A stretch of 18,028 bases of DNA from assembly GCA_031969915.1 (NCBI GenBank), contig DALYJJ010000124.1:1-18028 (forward strand), given 5' to 3'. Every line of letters starts with the position of its first letter. Within the stretch, counting starts at the first letter, position 1. Below the pieces are notes generated by a model. It was not told where the DNA came from, ran no database searches, and was given only the letters and a program-made list of their open reading frames with translations. Made by a program: the position numbers and the translations under genes. Of the stretch, positions 1 through 6,797 are shown piece by piece. The stretch comes from DALYJJ01 sp031969915. GTDB lineage: Bacteria; Acidobacteriota; Terriglobia; Bryobacterales; Bryobacteraceae.

Positions 1-448
1 CCTTCAACGCCTTGATGTACTTCGGCCCGCCCAGATTCCCCGCCGGGAAGATCTTCACGATGTCCGCCCCGGCATCCCACGCGGTCACCACCTCGGTGGG
101 AGTCATTGCGCCCGGCAGGATCACCTTCGAGTAGCGCTTGCACATCTCGATCGTCGAGACGCGGAGGCTCGGGGTCACGAAGAACTGCGCCCCTGCCAAC
201 ATGCAGATGCGCGCCGTCTCCGGATCAAGCACCGTCCCCGCCCCAAGCGTGATCTTGTCGCCAAATTTGTCAGCGACTCTCTCCAATGCCTTCACCGCGC
301 CCGGCACCGTCATCGTGATCTCCGCCGCGCGGATGCCGCCCCGGTAGATCGCGTCAATGGCCAGGATGGCCGCCTCGGCGCTCGGAGCGCGCACTACCGG
401 AACGATCCCGATATCCCGGATTGAGGACAGAATGGTCTCTTTCGTCAT
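1..448 (-). CDS. eda: KDPG/KHG aldolase, 3' end beyond window edge
   Basis: This gene encodes 2-keto-3-deoxy-6-phosphogluconate aldolase, a class I (Schiff-base) aldolase that splits KDPG into pyruvate and glyceraldehyde-3-phosphate in the Entner-Doudoroff pathway or in sugar-acid breakdown. The first 149 residues are visible. They show the family landmarks: the catalytic Glu43 in AAEITMTVPG, the GAGTVL loop (69-74), VTPS (91-94), PGAMTPTE (112-119) and the Schiff-base Lys132 in DIVKIFPAG. The spacing of Glu43 and Lys132 is close to that of the E. coli enzyme. The ATG at 448-446 is preceded by an AAGGAG ribosome site with good spacing. The gene is truncated only by the window edge, since about 60 further residues are expected. 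It diverges from the receptor gene at 603 across a 154-bp shared upstream region. Substrate preference (KDPG, KHG or the galactose analogue) cannot be told from this part. Confidence 0.93.
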   Translation of the reverse strand, partial: MTKETILSSIRDIGIVPVVRAPSAEAAILAIDAIYRGGIRAAEITMTVPGAVKALERVADKFGDKITLGAGTVLDPETARICMLAGAQFFVTPSLRVSTIEMCKRYSKVILPGAMTPTEVVTAWDAGADIVKIFPAGNLGGPKYIKALK

Positions 449-543
449 CGCTCCTTGGATCTTATCAGGAGAGAGCACCCCCGGGTTCGGGGTGGTCCGG
501 ACATCTGGGCCTGAAACCGCTTTCTTTCGGCGTCCTGTTGATA

Positions 544-602
544 TATACTTGCGTGCTACGAGGGGTCGCCGAAGACCCCTTGGGAGTCTAAACGGGGGTC
601 GG
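544..602 (+). promoter_or_regulatory. putative promoter and 5' leader hairpin of the receptor gene
   Basis: A TATACT -10-like box lies at 544-549, with no convincing -35. The leader downstream contains a perfect 7-bp hairpin, AGGGGTC (561-567), loop GCCGAA, GACCCCT (574-580). The segment GACCCC (574-579) is also complementary to GGGGTC at 595-600. That second copy overlaps the only plausible ribosome site, the G-run at 594-598 just before the ATG at 603. Two mutually exclusive pairings are therefore possible, one leaving the ribosome site open and one covering it. The pairing is seen in the sequence; any regulatory role is inference. Confidence 0.35.
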
Positions 603-3600
603 ATGAGACTATTCGTCAAATTCACCGTTACTTTTCTGTGCCTGCTCCTTGCTGTAGCGAGCGCACAGGAATTCCGCGCAACGATTTCAGGGTACGTCTA
701 CGACGCCACCGGCGCCGCCGTACCGAACGCAACCGTCCAGGCAACCAACGTCGCCAATAATGAATCGACCACTGGCACGTCGGATTCCTCCGGTGCGTAT
801 ACCATTCCTTTCCTTCGCCCTGGCCAGTACAAAGTCGTGGTCACGGCCAAGGGGTTCAAGACCTACAACCGCGAGAACCTCGTTCTCGAGGTCGGCAAGA
901 TCGTGGGTCTGAACATCAACCTCGAAGTCGGCCAGTTGACCGAGTCCATCAACGTCACGGCTGAGACCGCGTTGCTCGAAACGCAGAGCGCCAGCCGCGT
1001 CGGCGTGGTCAACACCACCCAGGTGGCCGAACTGCCGTTGAACTCGCGCAACCCGTTCATGCTCGGATCGATGATGTCCGGCGTCACCTTCCGTGGCGCG
1101 GCCATCTGGCAGCGCCCCTTCGATAACGGCGCCATCGCCGAATGGTCCGTCAACGGCGGCCGCCAGTCCAACAATGAGTTCCTCATGGACGGCGCCCCGA
1201 ACAACGGCCAGGCGGGCGGTAACAACATCGCCTACGTGCCCATCGTCGACGCCGTGCAGGAGTTCAGCGTCCAGCAGAACTCCTACGACGCGGCCTACGG
1301 CAAGACCGGCGGCGGCGTGTTCAACGTCGTGCTCAAGAGCGGCGGTACCCAGCACCACATTACGGCGTGGGAATTCCTCCGCCGCAAGTGGGGCGATGCG
1401 AACACGTTCCAAAACAACTCCCGTGGCGAGCCGCGCGCGGCGCACCGCCTCGATCAATACGGCTTCCAGCTCGACGGTCCGATCTATTTCCCCGGCCTGC
1501 TCAAGAAAGACGGCGCGGTGAAGTTGTTCTACCTCGGCAGCTACGAAGGCTACTACGAAGAATGGCCGCAGATCCTGCAGAACAGCTACCCGGCCATGGA
1601 AATGCGCAACGGCGACTTCAGCCGGCTCCGCAACGCGGCGGGCAACCCCGTCACCATCTACAACCCGTATAACCCGGGTACCGATGCCAGCGGCAACCCC
1701 ATCCGGCAGCCCTTTGCGAACAACATCGTCCCGCAGAGCATGATCAACCCCGTGGCGCGCGCCGTCACGCGCTTCATGCCGGAACCGAATGCCACCACCA
1801 CGGGCGTTCGCTACTCCACCGTCAACCGCATTAACTCTACCTACGCCGCGACGGATGACTTCTACAACCTGATCCTGAAGTTTGACTGGAACTTCGGCGA
1901 CAAACATCGCGCCTTCATCCGGCACGCTTCGAACGATCGCACCGAAGACCGCTGCGTGAACGACATCTGCGCCGGCCCCGGCATGGACGGCCAGCAGCCG
2001 TTCCAGCGCATCAACGATGCCTACGTGCTGGACTGGATCAGCACCCTCAGCCCGACCACCGTGCTGAATATTCGCGCTTCGCACAACCGGTTTATCGAAA
2101 AGGGCTTCGGCCGCGGCAACGAGGCGTTCGACCTCGCCTCGCTCGGACTGCCCTCTTCGCTCATCAGCCAGATCCCCGGTCCCGCCTACTTTGGCCGCTG
2201 GAATATCAACGGCTACTCGTCGCTCGGCCGCGGCCAGGGCATCAACATCACCAACAACTACAACCTGGCGGGCAGCGTGAACAAGATCATCGGCTCCCAC
2301 TCGATGAAGTTCGGTGTTGACCTCCGCCGCATTCACTTCATTCAGCAGAACTCCGGCGACATCCTCTCCTTCACCGGTGAGACCCGCTGGACCCAGCGTC
2401 TGTTCAACCAGGGCGAACCCGACGCGGGCGACGGTTATGCGTCGTTCCTCATCGGCGGCATCGGCGGCAGTTCCAACTTCCCGCTGTATCCGTTCTTCCA
2501 GCAGTGGTACTTCGCTCCGTACTTCCAGGATGACTGGAAGGTCTCCCGCCGCCTGACCCTGAACATGGGTCTCCGCTGGGACTTCAACCAGACGCCTCAG
2601 GAGAAGTACGACCGCATCAACCGCGGCTTCAACGCCACCGTCGCGGCGCCCTTTGCCAACCAGATTCCGGCCGACATGCTGGCCCGCTATCCGCAGTTGC
2701 GGAACCTGCGCGGCGGTTTGGATTTCGCCGGCGTCAGCGGCAATCCGCGCGTCGTCGGCGTCAACGACATGAACAACTGGCAGCCCCGCATCGGCGCGGC
2801 GTATCAGTTGAGCAACAAGCTCGTCATGCGCGGCGGCTACGGTCTGTACTTCCTCAATCCGAACAACGATACGCTGCAGACCGTCGGCTTCTCGACCAAC
2901 ACGCCGTTGGTGAACTCCATCGACGACGGCCGAACCCTGGTGTCGAACACGCTGCTGTCCAATCCCTATCCGTCGGGCATTAACCGGCCCTCCGGTGCGG
3001 GCCTCGGGCCCAGCACGTTCGTTGGCCAGAACTTCAACTGGTACAACCCGAACATGCGCACGCCCTACGTGCACCAGTTCTCCTTCGGCTTCCAGTATCA
3101 GCTCACCAACACCAGCAACCTCGACGTCTCCTACGTCGGCAGCCGCACGCGCAACGCCAACACTGAGCGCGATTACAACGTGCTCACGCCGGATTTCCGC
3201 CGCCGCTGCAACCTGCTCGAAGGCGGCAACCCGAACTTCTGTCTGGAGCAGGTGCCGAATCCCTTCCGCGGTATCGATGCCTTCCGCGGCACCGGCTTCT
3301 TCACCGCCGCCAACCTCCCCCGCTGGCAACTGGAACGGCCGTTCCCGCAGTTCAACGGCAACATCCAGGAGCGCGGCCGCGGCGAGTCCGACATCTTCTA
3401 CAACTCGCTGCAGATCAACTACAACGTCCGCATGGGCCGCAGCCTCACCCTGCTTGCCAACTACACGATGAGCAAGATGGTGGAGCGCTGGGGCTACAAC
3501 GACGCCGTGAATAACGTGATGCAGTCCGGTCTCTATTTCAACGACCGCCCGCACTTCATTAAGTTCACCACCGTCTATGAACTTCCCTTCGGACGCGGCA

Positions 3601-4190
3601 AGCTGATCGGCAAGAACGCCAACCGGTTCCTGGATAAACTCATCAGCGGCTGGCAGTTCAGCACTTACTCCCAGATCGCCTCCGGCGAGCCCAATAACCT
3701 CGCGGGCAACGTGATCCAGTTGAAGGACCCCCGCACCGTCGGTGGCGACTGGACCGGTTCCGTCGACTGGAAGGCGCATCAGGTTCGCGGTTGGAACCCC
3801 TGCGTCCTCCGCCAGTTCAACGACGGCCGTGTGGCTCCCCAGCAGTTCTCCATCAACCGCGGCTGCGGCACCGACCCCGCTAACTACGCCTGGCTCATGA
3901 CGGCCGATTTCGCGCCGCGCATGACCCCCTTCCGTAGCGGCAACATCCGCAAGCAGCAGTTGTTCAACATGGACGCCTCGCTCTCCAAGATGACCAACAT
4001 CACCGAGCGCCTGCGCGCCCAGTTCCGCGTGGAAGCGTTCAACGCGACCAACTACTACTTCTTCGGTCGCGACTCGAACTTCGCCACCGATCCCAACGAC
4101 CCGAACTTCGGTACCCTGTTCCCGAACCAGGCCTGGATCGGTAACGGCTATCCGCGCCAGGTCCAGCTTGGCTTCAAGCTGCTCTGGTAA
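603..4190 (+). CDS. Oar-like TonB-dependent receptor with carboxypeptidase-regulatory domain
   Basis: This is an outer-membrane beta-barrel protein of 1195 residues, of the TonB-dependent receptor type that is abundant in Acidobacteriota. Residues 1-21 form a signal peptide: basic start, hydrophobic FLCLLLAVAS, cleavage after ASA. Residues about 24-110 are a carboxypeptidase-regulatory-like beta-sandwich (ISGYVYDATGAAVPNATV, then SGAYTIPFLRPGQYKV). A plug-like region follows (LPLNSRNPF, then SVNGGRQSNNEFLMDG) and then a long barrel rich in Asn, Tyr and alternating residues, ending in the aromatic GFKLLW expected of a barrel's last strand. The frame is open upstream to 357, but the ATG at 603 is chosen because it starts exactly at the signal peptide and has a G-rich ribosome site. 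Such proteins are thought to import large ligands or oligosaccharides; the substrate here is unknown. It stands as a single gene with its own terminator. Confidence 0.93.
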   Translation: MRLFVKFTVTFLCLLLAVASAQEFRATISGYVYDATGAAVPNATVQATNVANNESTTGTSDSSGAYTIPFLRPGQYKVVVTAKGFKTYNRENLVLEVGKIVGLNINLEVGQLTESINVTAETALLETQSASRVGVVNTTQVAELPLNSRNPFMLGSMMSGVTFRGAAIWQRPFDNGAIAEWSVNGGRQSNNEFLMDGAPNNGQAGGNNIAYVPIVDAVQEFSVQQNSYDAAYGKTGGGVFNVVLKSGGTQHHITAWEFLRRKWGDANTFQNNSRGEPRAAHRLDQYGFQLDGPIYFPGLLKKDGAVKLFYLGSYEGYYEEWPQILQNSYPAMEMRNGDFSRLRNAAGNPVTIYNPYNPGTDASGNPIRQPFANNIVPQSMINPVARAVTRFMPEPNATTTGVRYSTVNRINSTYAATDDFYNLILKFDWNFGDKHRAFIRHASNDRTEDRCVNDICAGPGMDGQQPFQRINDAYVLDWISTLSPTTVLNIRASHNRFIEKGFGRGNEAFDLASLGLPSSLISQIPGPAYFGRWNINGYSSLGRGQGINITNNYNLAGSVNKIIGSHSMKFGVDLRRIHFIQQNSGDILSFTGETRWTQRLFNQGEPDAGDGYASFLIGGIGGSSNFPLYPFFQQWYFAPYFQDDWKVSRRLTLNMGLRWDFNQTPQEKYDRINRGFNATVAAPFANQIPADMLARYPQLRNLRGGLDFAGVSGNPRVVGVNDMNNWQPRIGAAYQLSNKLVMRGGYGLYFLNPNNDTLQTVGFSTNTPLVNSIDDGRTLVSNTLLSNPYPSGINRPSGAGLGPSTFVGQNFNWYNPNMRTPYVHQFSFGFQYQLTNTSNLDVSYVGSRTRNANTERDYNVLTPDFRRRCNLLEGGNPNFCLEQVPNPFRGIDAFRGTGFFTAANLPRWQLERPFPQFNGNIQERGRGESDIFYNSLQINYNVRMGRSLTLLANYTMSKMVERWGYNDAVNNVMQSGLYFNDRPHFIKFTTVYELPFGRGKLIGKNANRFLDKLISGWQFSTYSQIASGEPNNLAGNVIQLKDPRTVGGDWTGSVDWKAHQVRGWNPCVLRQFNDGRVAPQQFSINRGCGTDPANYAWLMTADFAPRMTPFRSGNIRKQQLFNMDASLSKMTNITERLRAQFRVEAFNATNYYFFGRDSNFATDPNDPNFGTLFPNQAWIGNGYPRQVQLGFKLLW

Positions 4191-4218
4191 GCGTTCGCAC
4201 CTGACCTGCAGTCCCCAC

Positions 4219-4255
4219 GAAGCGGCTCGCCTCCGGGCGGGCCGCTTCGCTTTTT
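4219..4255 (+). terminator. rho-independent terminator of the receptor gene
   Basis: GAAGCGGC (4219-4226) pairs perfectly with GCCGCTTC (4241-4248). The loop itself can close further through CGCC/GGCG, giving a nearly continuous stem. It is followed by GC and a run of five T (4251-4255). It lies 28 bp after the receptor stop codon. Its T-run touches the stop codon of the convergent methyltransferase; on the minus strand there is no T-tract, so it works in the plus direction. Confidence 0.82.
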
Positions 4256-5001
4256 CAGGCGCTTCGTTTCAGCCTCATGTGCAGCCAGTTTCCGTGCGGA
4301 GCGGCGAGCGCCGTCTGCGCTCGCTGAAGCTGAAGAGCCACCCCCGAGCAAATGCGTTGTCCGAAGCTTCTCCCGGGCGCCGCCCGCAGGCCCGCGCCGC
4401 ACCGTTGGCAGCGCATCTCGTCGTCGTACGTGCCCCACGGGTTCCCCGCCCGGTCCATCAGCCACCTGGCGATTCCGTTCGTGCGTTCCCGGTTCACGCC
4501 GACGTACGTCACCGCGTCGGGCCTCCACCCCGCGAAGAGTCCCTGCAGTTTGCCTTCATCGAATTCGTGCACGTGCCCCCAGGGCGGCGAGACCGCGCCG
4601 CATCCGGCGCACGTCATCCGACCGATCCGCGTGTCCTGCCGGTACGGGACGCCAACGATCACTTCGTACCGCGCCACCCGCCCCAGTTCGCGGCACGCCG
4701 CCGCCACGTCGGGAATGTGCTCCAGCACCTCCGCGCAGAACACCACGTCGAAGCTGCCGCCGGCGAACTGGAGGTTCGTAGCGTCGCCTGCCACGTTCTT
4801 CACTGCCGGGTGGTCCACCTGAGGCGCGGCAAGGTCGAGCGCCGTGACCTCCTCAAAGTACCCCGTGAGGAGCTTCGAGAAATGTCCGTCGCGCGCCCCG
4901 ACGTCGAGGACCGTCCGCCGCCCCGCCGGCAGCAGCGCAAGCAGATCCGCGGCGCGCGCCCGCTCTCGCGGGTTCGCCCGGTAGGCAGCCAGGTCGGGCA
5001 T
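4255..5001 (-). CDS. class I SAM-dependent methyltransferase with two CxxC pairs
   Basis: A soluble methyltransferase of 248 residues. Motif I (VLDVGARDGHF, residues 31-41) and the acidic end of strand 2 (VTALDLA) form the S-adenosylmethionine site. GDATNLQFAGGSFDVVFCAEVLEHI gives the usual post-motif region of the Methyltransf_11 group (quoted in part; its key features are FDVV and EVLEHI). The C-terminal half contains two CxxC pairs, CAGC (131-134) and CQRC (198-201), which could hold a zinc ion. The substrate is unknown. The frame continues upstream to a TTG at 5079, but the ATG at 5001 is preferred because family members start shortly before the ARxxDLLALLP helix and because a TATAAT box sits 7 bases upstream, leaving no room for a longer coding sequence if that box is used. 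It is convergent with the receptor gene. Confidence 0.8.
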   Translation of the reverse strand: MPDLAAYRANPRERARAADLLALLPAGRRTVLDVGARDGHFSKLLTGYFEEVTALDLAAPQVDHPAVKNVAGDATNLQFAGGSFDVVFCAEVLEHIPDVAAACRELGRVARYEVIVGVPYRQDTRIGRMTCAGCGAVSPPWGHVHEFDEGKLQGLFAGWRPDAVTYVGVNRERTNGIARWLMDRAGNPWGTYDDEMRCQRCGAGLRAAPGRSFGQRICSGVALQLQRAQTALAAPHGNWLHMRLKRSA

Positions 5002-5008
5002 GTCGTCG

Positions 5009-5014
5009 ATTATA
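5009..5014 (-). promoter_or_regulatory. TATAAT -10 box, possible leaderless start of the methyltransferase
   Basis: Read on the minus strand, a perfect TATAAT lies with seven bases between its last T and the ATG at 5001. Transcription would then start at or next to the A of the start codon, giving a leaderless mRNA. No Shine-Dalgarno sequence is visible. A good -35 at normal spacing is missing, which weakens the call. Confidence 0.35.
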
Positions 5015-5068
5015 GTCTTGCCCGTCAGCCGCCCGCTCCTCACCCGCCCACTCGGCGAGGCAACCGGT

Positions 5069-5321
5069 TCAGCAAGCAAGGCGGACGAAGTCGCGATGAT
5101 GCCAGGGCAACGACGCGACCAAACGGGCTTGCGCCCCTGTCAGCGGCAAACTCTCAAATGACTCAGCCGCGAGCCTCGACTCGAAGTCCGGCGGCAGCCG
5201 CAGTTTGCCGAAACTTGCCTTCAGCCAGATCTCTCAGAGGCTGAAGACGGGCCCGCTCGCACAGGGACGGAGCGTTCGCCAGCCACCACCGAATCAGGCG
5301 GGTATCGAGCAGGATCTTCAA
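5069..5321 (-). pseudogene. decayed PIN-domain (VapC-type) toxin
   Basis: VapC toxins are PIN-domain RNases paired with a small antitoxin. Here the start (TTG at 5321, overlapping the antitoxin stop) reads LKILLDTRLIRWWLA, which is the family N-terminus with its first acidic residue, and continues to CERARL. The family sequence then resumes in another frame: SL*EIWLKASFGKLRLP, where the usual Trp of the SLWEI motif is a TGA stop, followed by ESLPLTGAQARLVASLPWHHRD. The stretch between CERAR and SL*EI, normally about 20 residues and carrying a conserved region, is missing. The end is also broken: HHRDFVRLAC stops where HHRDPFDR is expected. So there is a deletion with frameshift, a nonsense codon and a damaged C-terminus. 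The toxin is almost certainly dead. Confidence 0.78.
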
Positions 5322-5563
5322 GACCCCGGCTCCCTCATGCCAAAGGCCTCGGCGATGTCCTCCGGCAGCGCGTCGAAATCCGGAGCGATCCAGATTTCTC
5401 CAGCCATTGAGCCCGGTGTTCGGGGACGGATCGGACCGCGGTAGGCAACCAGCTTCGCCACCGGCTTGCCCGCTTTGGCAAGGATCACCTCATTGCCTTT
5501 CTGCACTTCTTCCACCAGCGCCGACAGCTCGGCCTTCGCCTGCGAAATGCTGCGCACTACCAC
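5318..5563 (-). CDS. Phd/YefM-family antitoxin
   Basis: A protein of 81 residues resembling the Phd/YefM (VapB-like) antitoxins. The N-terminal half is the DNA-binding domain: RSISQAKAELSALVEEVQKG, then NEVILAKAGKPVAKLVAY, the typical 'G-x-P-V-A-x-L' strand. The C-terminal half (APDFDALPEDIAEAFG) is the helical toxin-neutralising tail. The start is GTG at 5563. The gene is intact although its partner toxin downstream is a pseudogene (the stop overlaps the toxin's TTG). A strong palindrome lies 14 bp upstream, where such antitoxins bind to repress their own operon. Without a working toxin it is an orphan that may still act as a DNA-binding regulator. Confidence 0.86.
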   Translation of the reverse strand: MVVRSISQAKAELSALVEEVQKGNEVILAKAGKPVAKLVAYRGPIRPRTPGSMAGEIWIAPDFDALPEDIAEAFGMREPGS

Positions 5564-5577
5564 GACTCAAGTATCGC

Positions 5578-5602
5578 GTAGACCAGATCTGGTCTGGTCT
5601 AC
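5578..5602. promoter_or_regulatory. nested palindrome, likely antitoxin operator
   Basis: GTAGACCAGA (5578-5587) and TCTGGTCTAC (5593-5602) are perfect inverted repeats separated by 5 bp. Nested inside is a perfect 14-bp palindrome, GACCAGATCTGGTC (5581-5594). The 10-mer GACCAGATCT recurs as a direct repeat at 5620-5629. The element sits between the antitoxin start (5563, minus strand) and the antitoxin-like fragment on the plus strand (from 5608), as expected for an autoregulatory operator. The function is inferred from position. Confidence 0.6.
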
Positions 5603-5607
5603 CTAGG

Positions 5608-5739
5608 TTGGAGATCCCGGACCAGATCTTCCGCAAGACCAAGGCCACTGCCAGTGCGTTGGGAATTCCGTTGCGCCAATTCGTGACGCAAGCTGTCGAA
5701 GAGAAGCTCTCTCTGGGCAGTCAAGGCCAAGGCCGGTGA
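5608..5739 (+). pseudogene. 5'-truncated antitoxin-like fragment
   Basis: The plus-strand frame reads LEIPDQIFRKTKATASALG, then IPLRQFVTQAVEEKLS. This resembles the ribbon-helix-helix-like antitoxins that have one strand, a helix beginning FRKAKATAA and a second helix ending in a basic tail. The expected start (Met plus a few residues of the first strand) is missing; the only in-frame start at hand is TTG at 5608, with no ribosome site. The frame simply runs back through the palindrome at 5578-5602, which appears to mark the break. No toxin follows. It may be a remnant, or a very short gene translated from TTG. Confidence 0.45.
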
Positions 5740-6023
5740 TGAGCCGCGACACTCACTTCGATATGGTGGGCGGACTGAGACGCCGAGCCTGGTAGGAACG
5801 TCGGCAGGAGGCTCTCGAAGTGAGCATCAGGATCACACATCTCCACCACGGTGAGCCACACCGTTCCGCGGGGCAACGGAAACCCCATGCAGGGAGTTAG
5901 GCCAAACTGGTTCCACGATTCGTGACCAGGCAGCGCCTCCGTTCCGAACATCGAAGTGATTTTGACGCCGCGGCGTGGCGATCGGCTCAGGGCCGCGCCG
6001 AAGGCCGGTTCGGCCGCTGGCAT
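5721..6023 (-). CDS. unrecognised small open reading frame
   Basis: A possible protein of 100 residues beginning at the ATG at 6023, eight bases after the DUF2442 stop, on the same strand. I do not recognise it. The visible middle part is GLTPCMGFPLPRGTVWLTVVEMC; codon choice is only weakly coding-like, there is no clear ribosome site, and the last 19 bases overlap the antitoxin fragment on the other strand. It could be a third gene of the DUF4160-DUF2442 transcript, a remnant, or chance. Confidence 0.22.
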   Translation of the reverse strand: MPAAEPAFGAALSRSPRRGVKITSMFGTEALPGHESWNQFGLTPCMGFPLPRGTVWLTVVEMCDPDAHFESLLPTFLPGSASQSAHHIEVSVAAHHRPWP

Positions 6024-6030
6024 GGTCCAG

Positions 6031-6273
6031 TTAGCGGACTGCGAGAAGGGTTTCGGTAGCAACGTCCTCATCGAGCTCCGGCCAATGGACGCCGATGCCA
6101 TTGCCGATCAAGCGCCAGTTCTCGCGCTGGGCGGGAGTGGCATCGAGGAGGCGGGGGAACCAGGCAAGAGGCGCAGAAATCTCCCGTCCGTCGGCTAGGC
6201 GGAGATGGAGGGAGTGGTCACTGAGGGTGACGTCAACGGCCAAGGGGTCCAGGTGGATTGCCGAAGTGCTCAT
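6031..6273 (-). CDS. DUF2442 domain protein
   Basis: An 80-residue protein of the DUF2442 family. The family pattern is clear: a short N-terminal strand (VDVTLSDHSLHLRLADGREISAPL), then WFPRLLDATPAQRENW, then GNGIGVHWPELDEDV, with the typical W-P-x-L-D-E-D end. Its biochemical role is not established. DUF2442 genes often sit directly next to DUF4160 genes, as here, where the start overlaps the end of the DUF4160 gene by 41 bp, so the two are probably translated together. Because the pair is small, overlapping and often found among toxin-antitoxin genes, a toxin-antitoxin-like role is often suspected, but that is inference. Confidence 0.86.
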   Translation of the reverse strand: MSTSAIHLDPLAVDVTLSDHSLHLRLADGREISAPLAWFPRLLDATPAQRENWRLIGNGIGVHWPELDEDVATETLLAVR

Positions 6274-6490
6274 GCCAACGATCCAGCAGCGACTGCCGAT
6301 GCTCTCTGACTATTCTACTGATCTCTGAGAGCTGGTGTGAGCGGAATCCGTGCGCGCGTGCAACTGAAACAGGCTCCAGCCATACCTTGGCGTAGGCGTC
6401 CTGACACTCGACGTGGACATGGGCTGGCTCGCGGCGGTCGCCGGAGAAGAAAAAGAAACGATAGGGACCGCTCTTCAGTGCAGTCGGCAT
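6233..6490 (-). CDS. DUF4160 domain protein
   Basis: An 85-residue protein of the DUF4160 family. It starts with the family hallmark GPYRFFFFSGDRREPAHVHV and continues with AKVWLEPVSVARAHGF, then LSEISRIVREHRQSLLDRWHEHF. The conserved H-V-H-V triad and the two-helix C-terminus are all present. Function is not established for the family. It is the upstream gene of a two-gene unit with DUF2442; the tail after WHEHFG (NPPGPLGR) lies in the overlap. Start at ATG 6490, weak ribosome site. Confidence 0.88.
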   Translation of the reverse strand: MPTALKSGPYRFFFFSGDRREPAHVHVECQDAYAKVWLEPVSVARAHGFRSHQLSEISRIVREHRQSLLDRWHEHFGNPPGPLGR

Positions 6491-6533
6491 TAGCGCAGAT
6501 GCCGTGCCAAGGAACGAGATTACAGGTGAGGAG

Positions 6534-6643
6534 ACGACCTCCTCAGAACCATTTCTTCAACTACACCCTGGCACGGCAGTACTGACTATATCACGGCTAC
6601 CGGGGTTGGGTGATCTGATCTTCAATGGTTCTGATGAGGTCGT
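6534..6643. repeat. 20-bp inverted repeat bracketing 70 bp
   Basis: The arm at 6534-6553 (ACGACCTCCTCAGAACCATT) is the reverse complement of 6624-6643 with one mismatch (19 of 20). The arms enclose 70 bp without coding content. This geometry fits either a large stem-loop or the ends of a miniature transposable element of 110 bp. I see no convincing target-site duplication outside the arms. Confidence 0.6.
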
Positions 6644-6727
6644 AAGGAGAAACTCTTAAATAGCTATTGACTTTGCTTCGTTGTGGGAGCACACTACAGG
6701 TGAGAACCGCTAACCGCCTCTCCTCTG

Positions 6728-6784
6728 GATCGCCGGACCGAAGTTCAGCGAGCGTCTTCTCCGAGCTTACCGCATCCGGCGATC
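6728..6784. repeat. 10-bp perfect inverted repeat upstream of small ORF
   Basis: GATCGCCGGA (6728-6737) and TCCGGCGATC (6775-6784) are perfect inverted copies separated by 37 bp. They end 13 bp before the ATG at 6798. They could be two operator half-sites or the base of a leader hairpin. Confidence 0.45.
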
Positions 6785-6797
6785 ACTCACTACAACT

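Larger units (their letters stand above)
6491..6797. other. intergenic stretch without a gene
   Basis: I find no supported coding region in these 307 bp. It holds two inverted repeats (6534-6643 and 6728-6784, listed separately). There is also a possible weak plus-strand promoter (TTGACT near 6671, then CACACT at 17-bp spacing) that could serve the small gene at 6798. Confidence 0.5.

Noticed and set aside
357..602. 82-codon N-terminal extension of the receptor from an ATG at 357
   Set aside because: It would overlap the divergent aldolase gene and place the clear signal peptide internally; ATG 603 fits both signal peptide and ribosome site.
687..3779. Very long open frame (1030 codons) on the minus strand opposite the receptor gene
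   Set aside because: It is the mirror of a strongly coding GC-rich gene; the translation is low-complexity (Val, Ala, Glu, Gly, Arg rich) with no domain features, and the plus strand encodes an unmistakable receptor.
6616..6643. CTTCAATG and ATGAGG near each other, resembling the reverse complement of the repeat end, considered as a degenerate repeat or tracrRNA/antitoxin-RNA anchor
   Set aside because: The two pieces are separated by six extra bases, the palindromic core is absent, and the sequence is better explained as an arm of the 20-bp inverted repeat.
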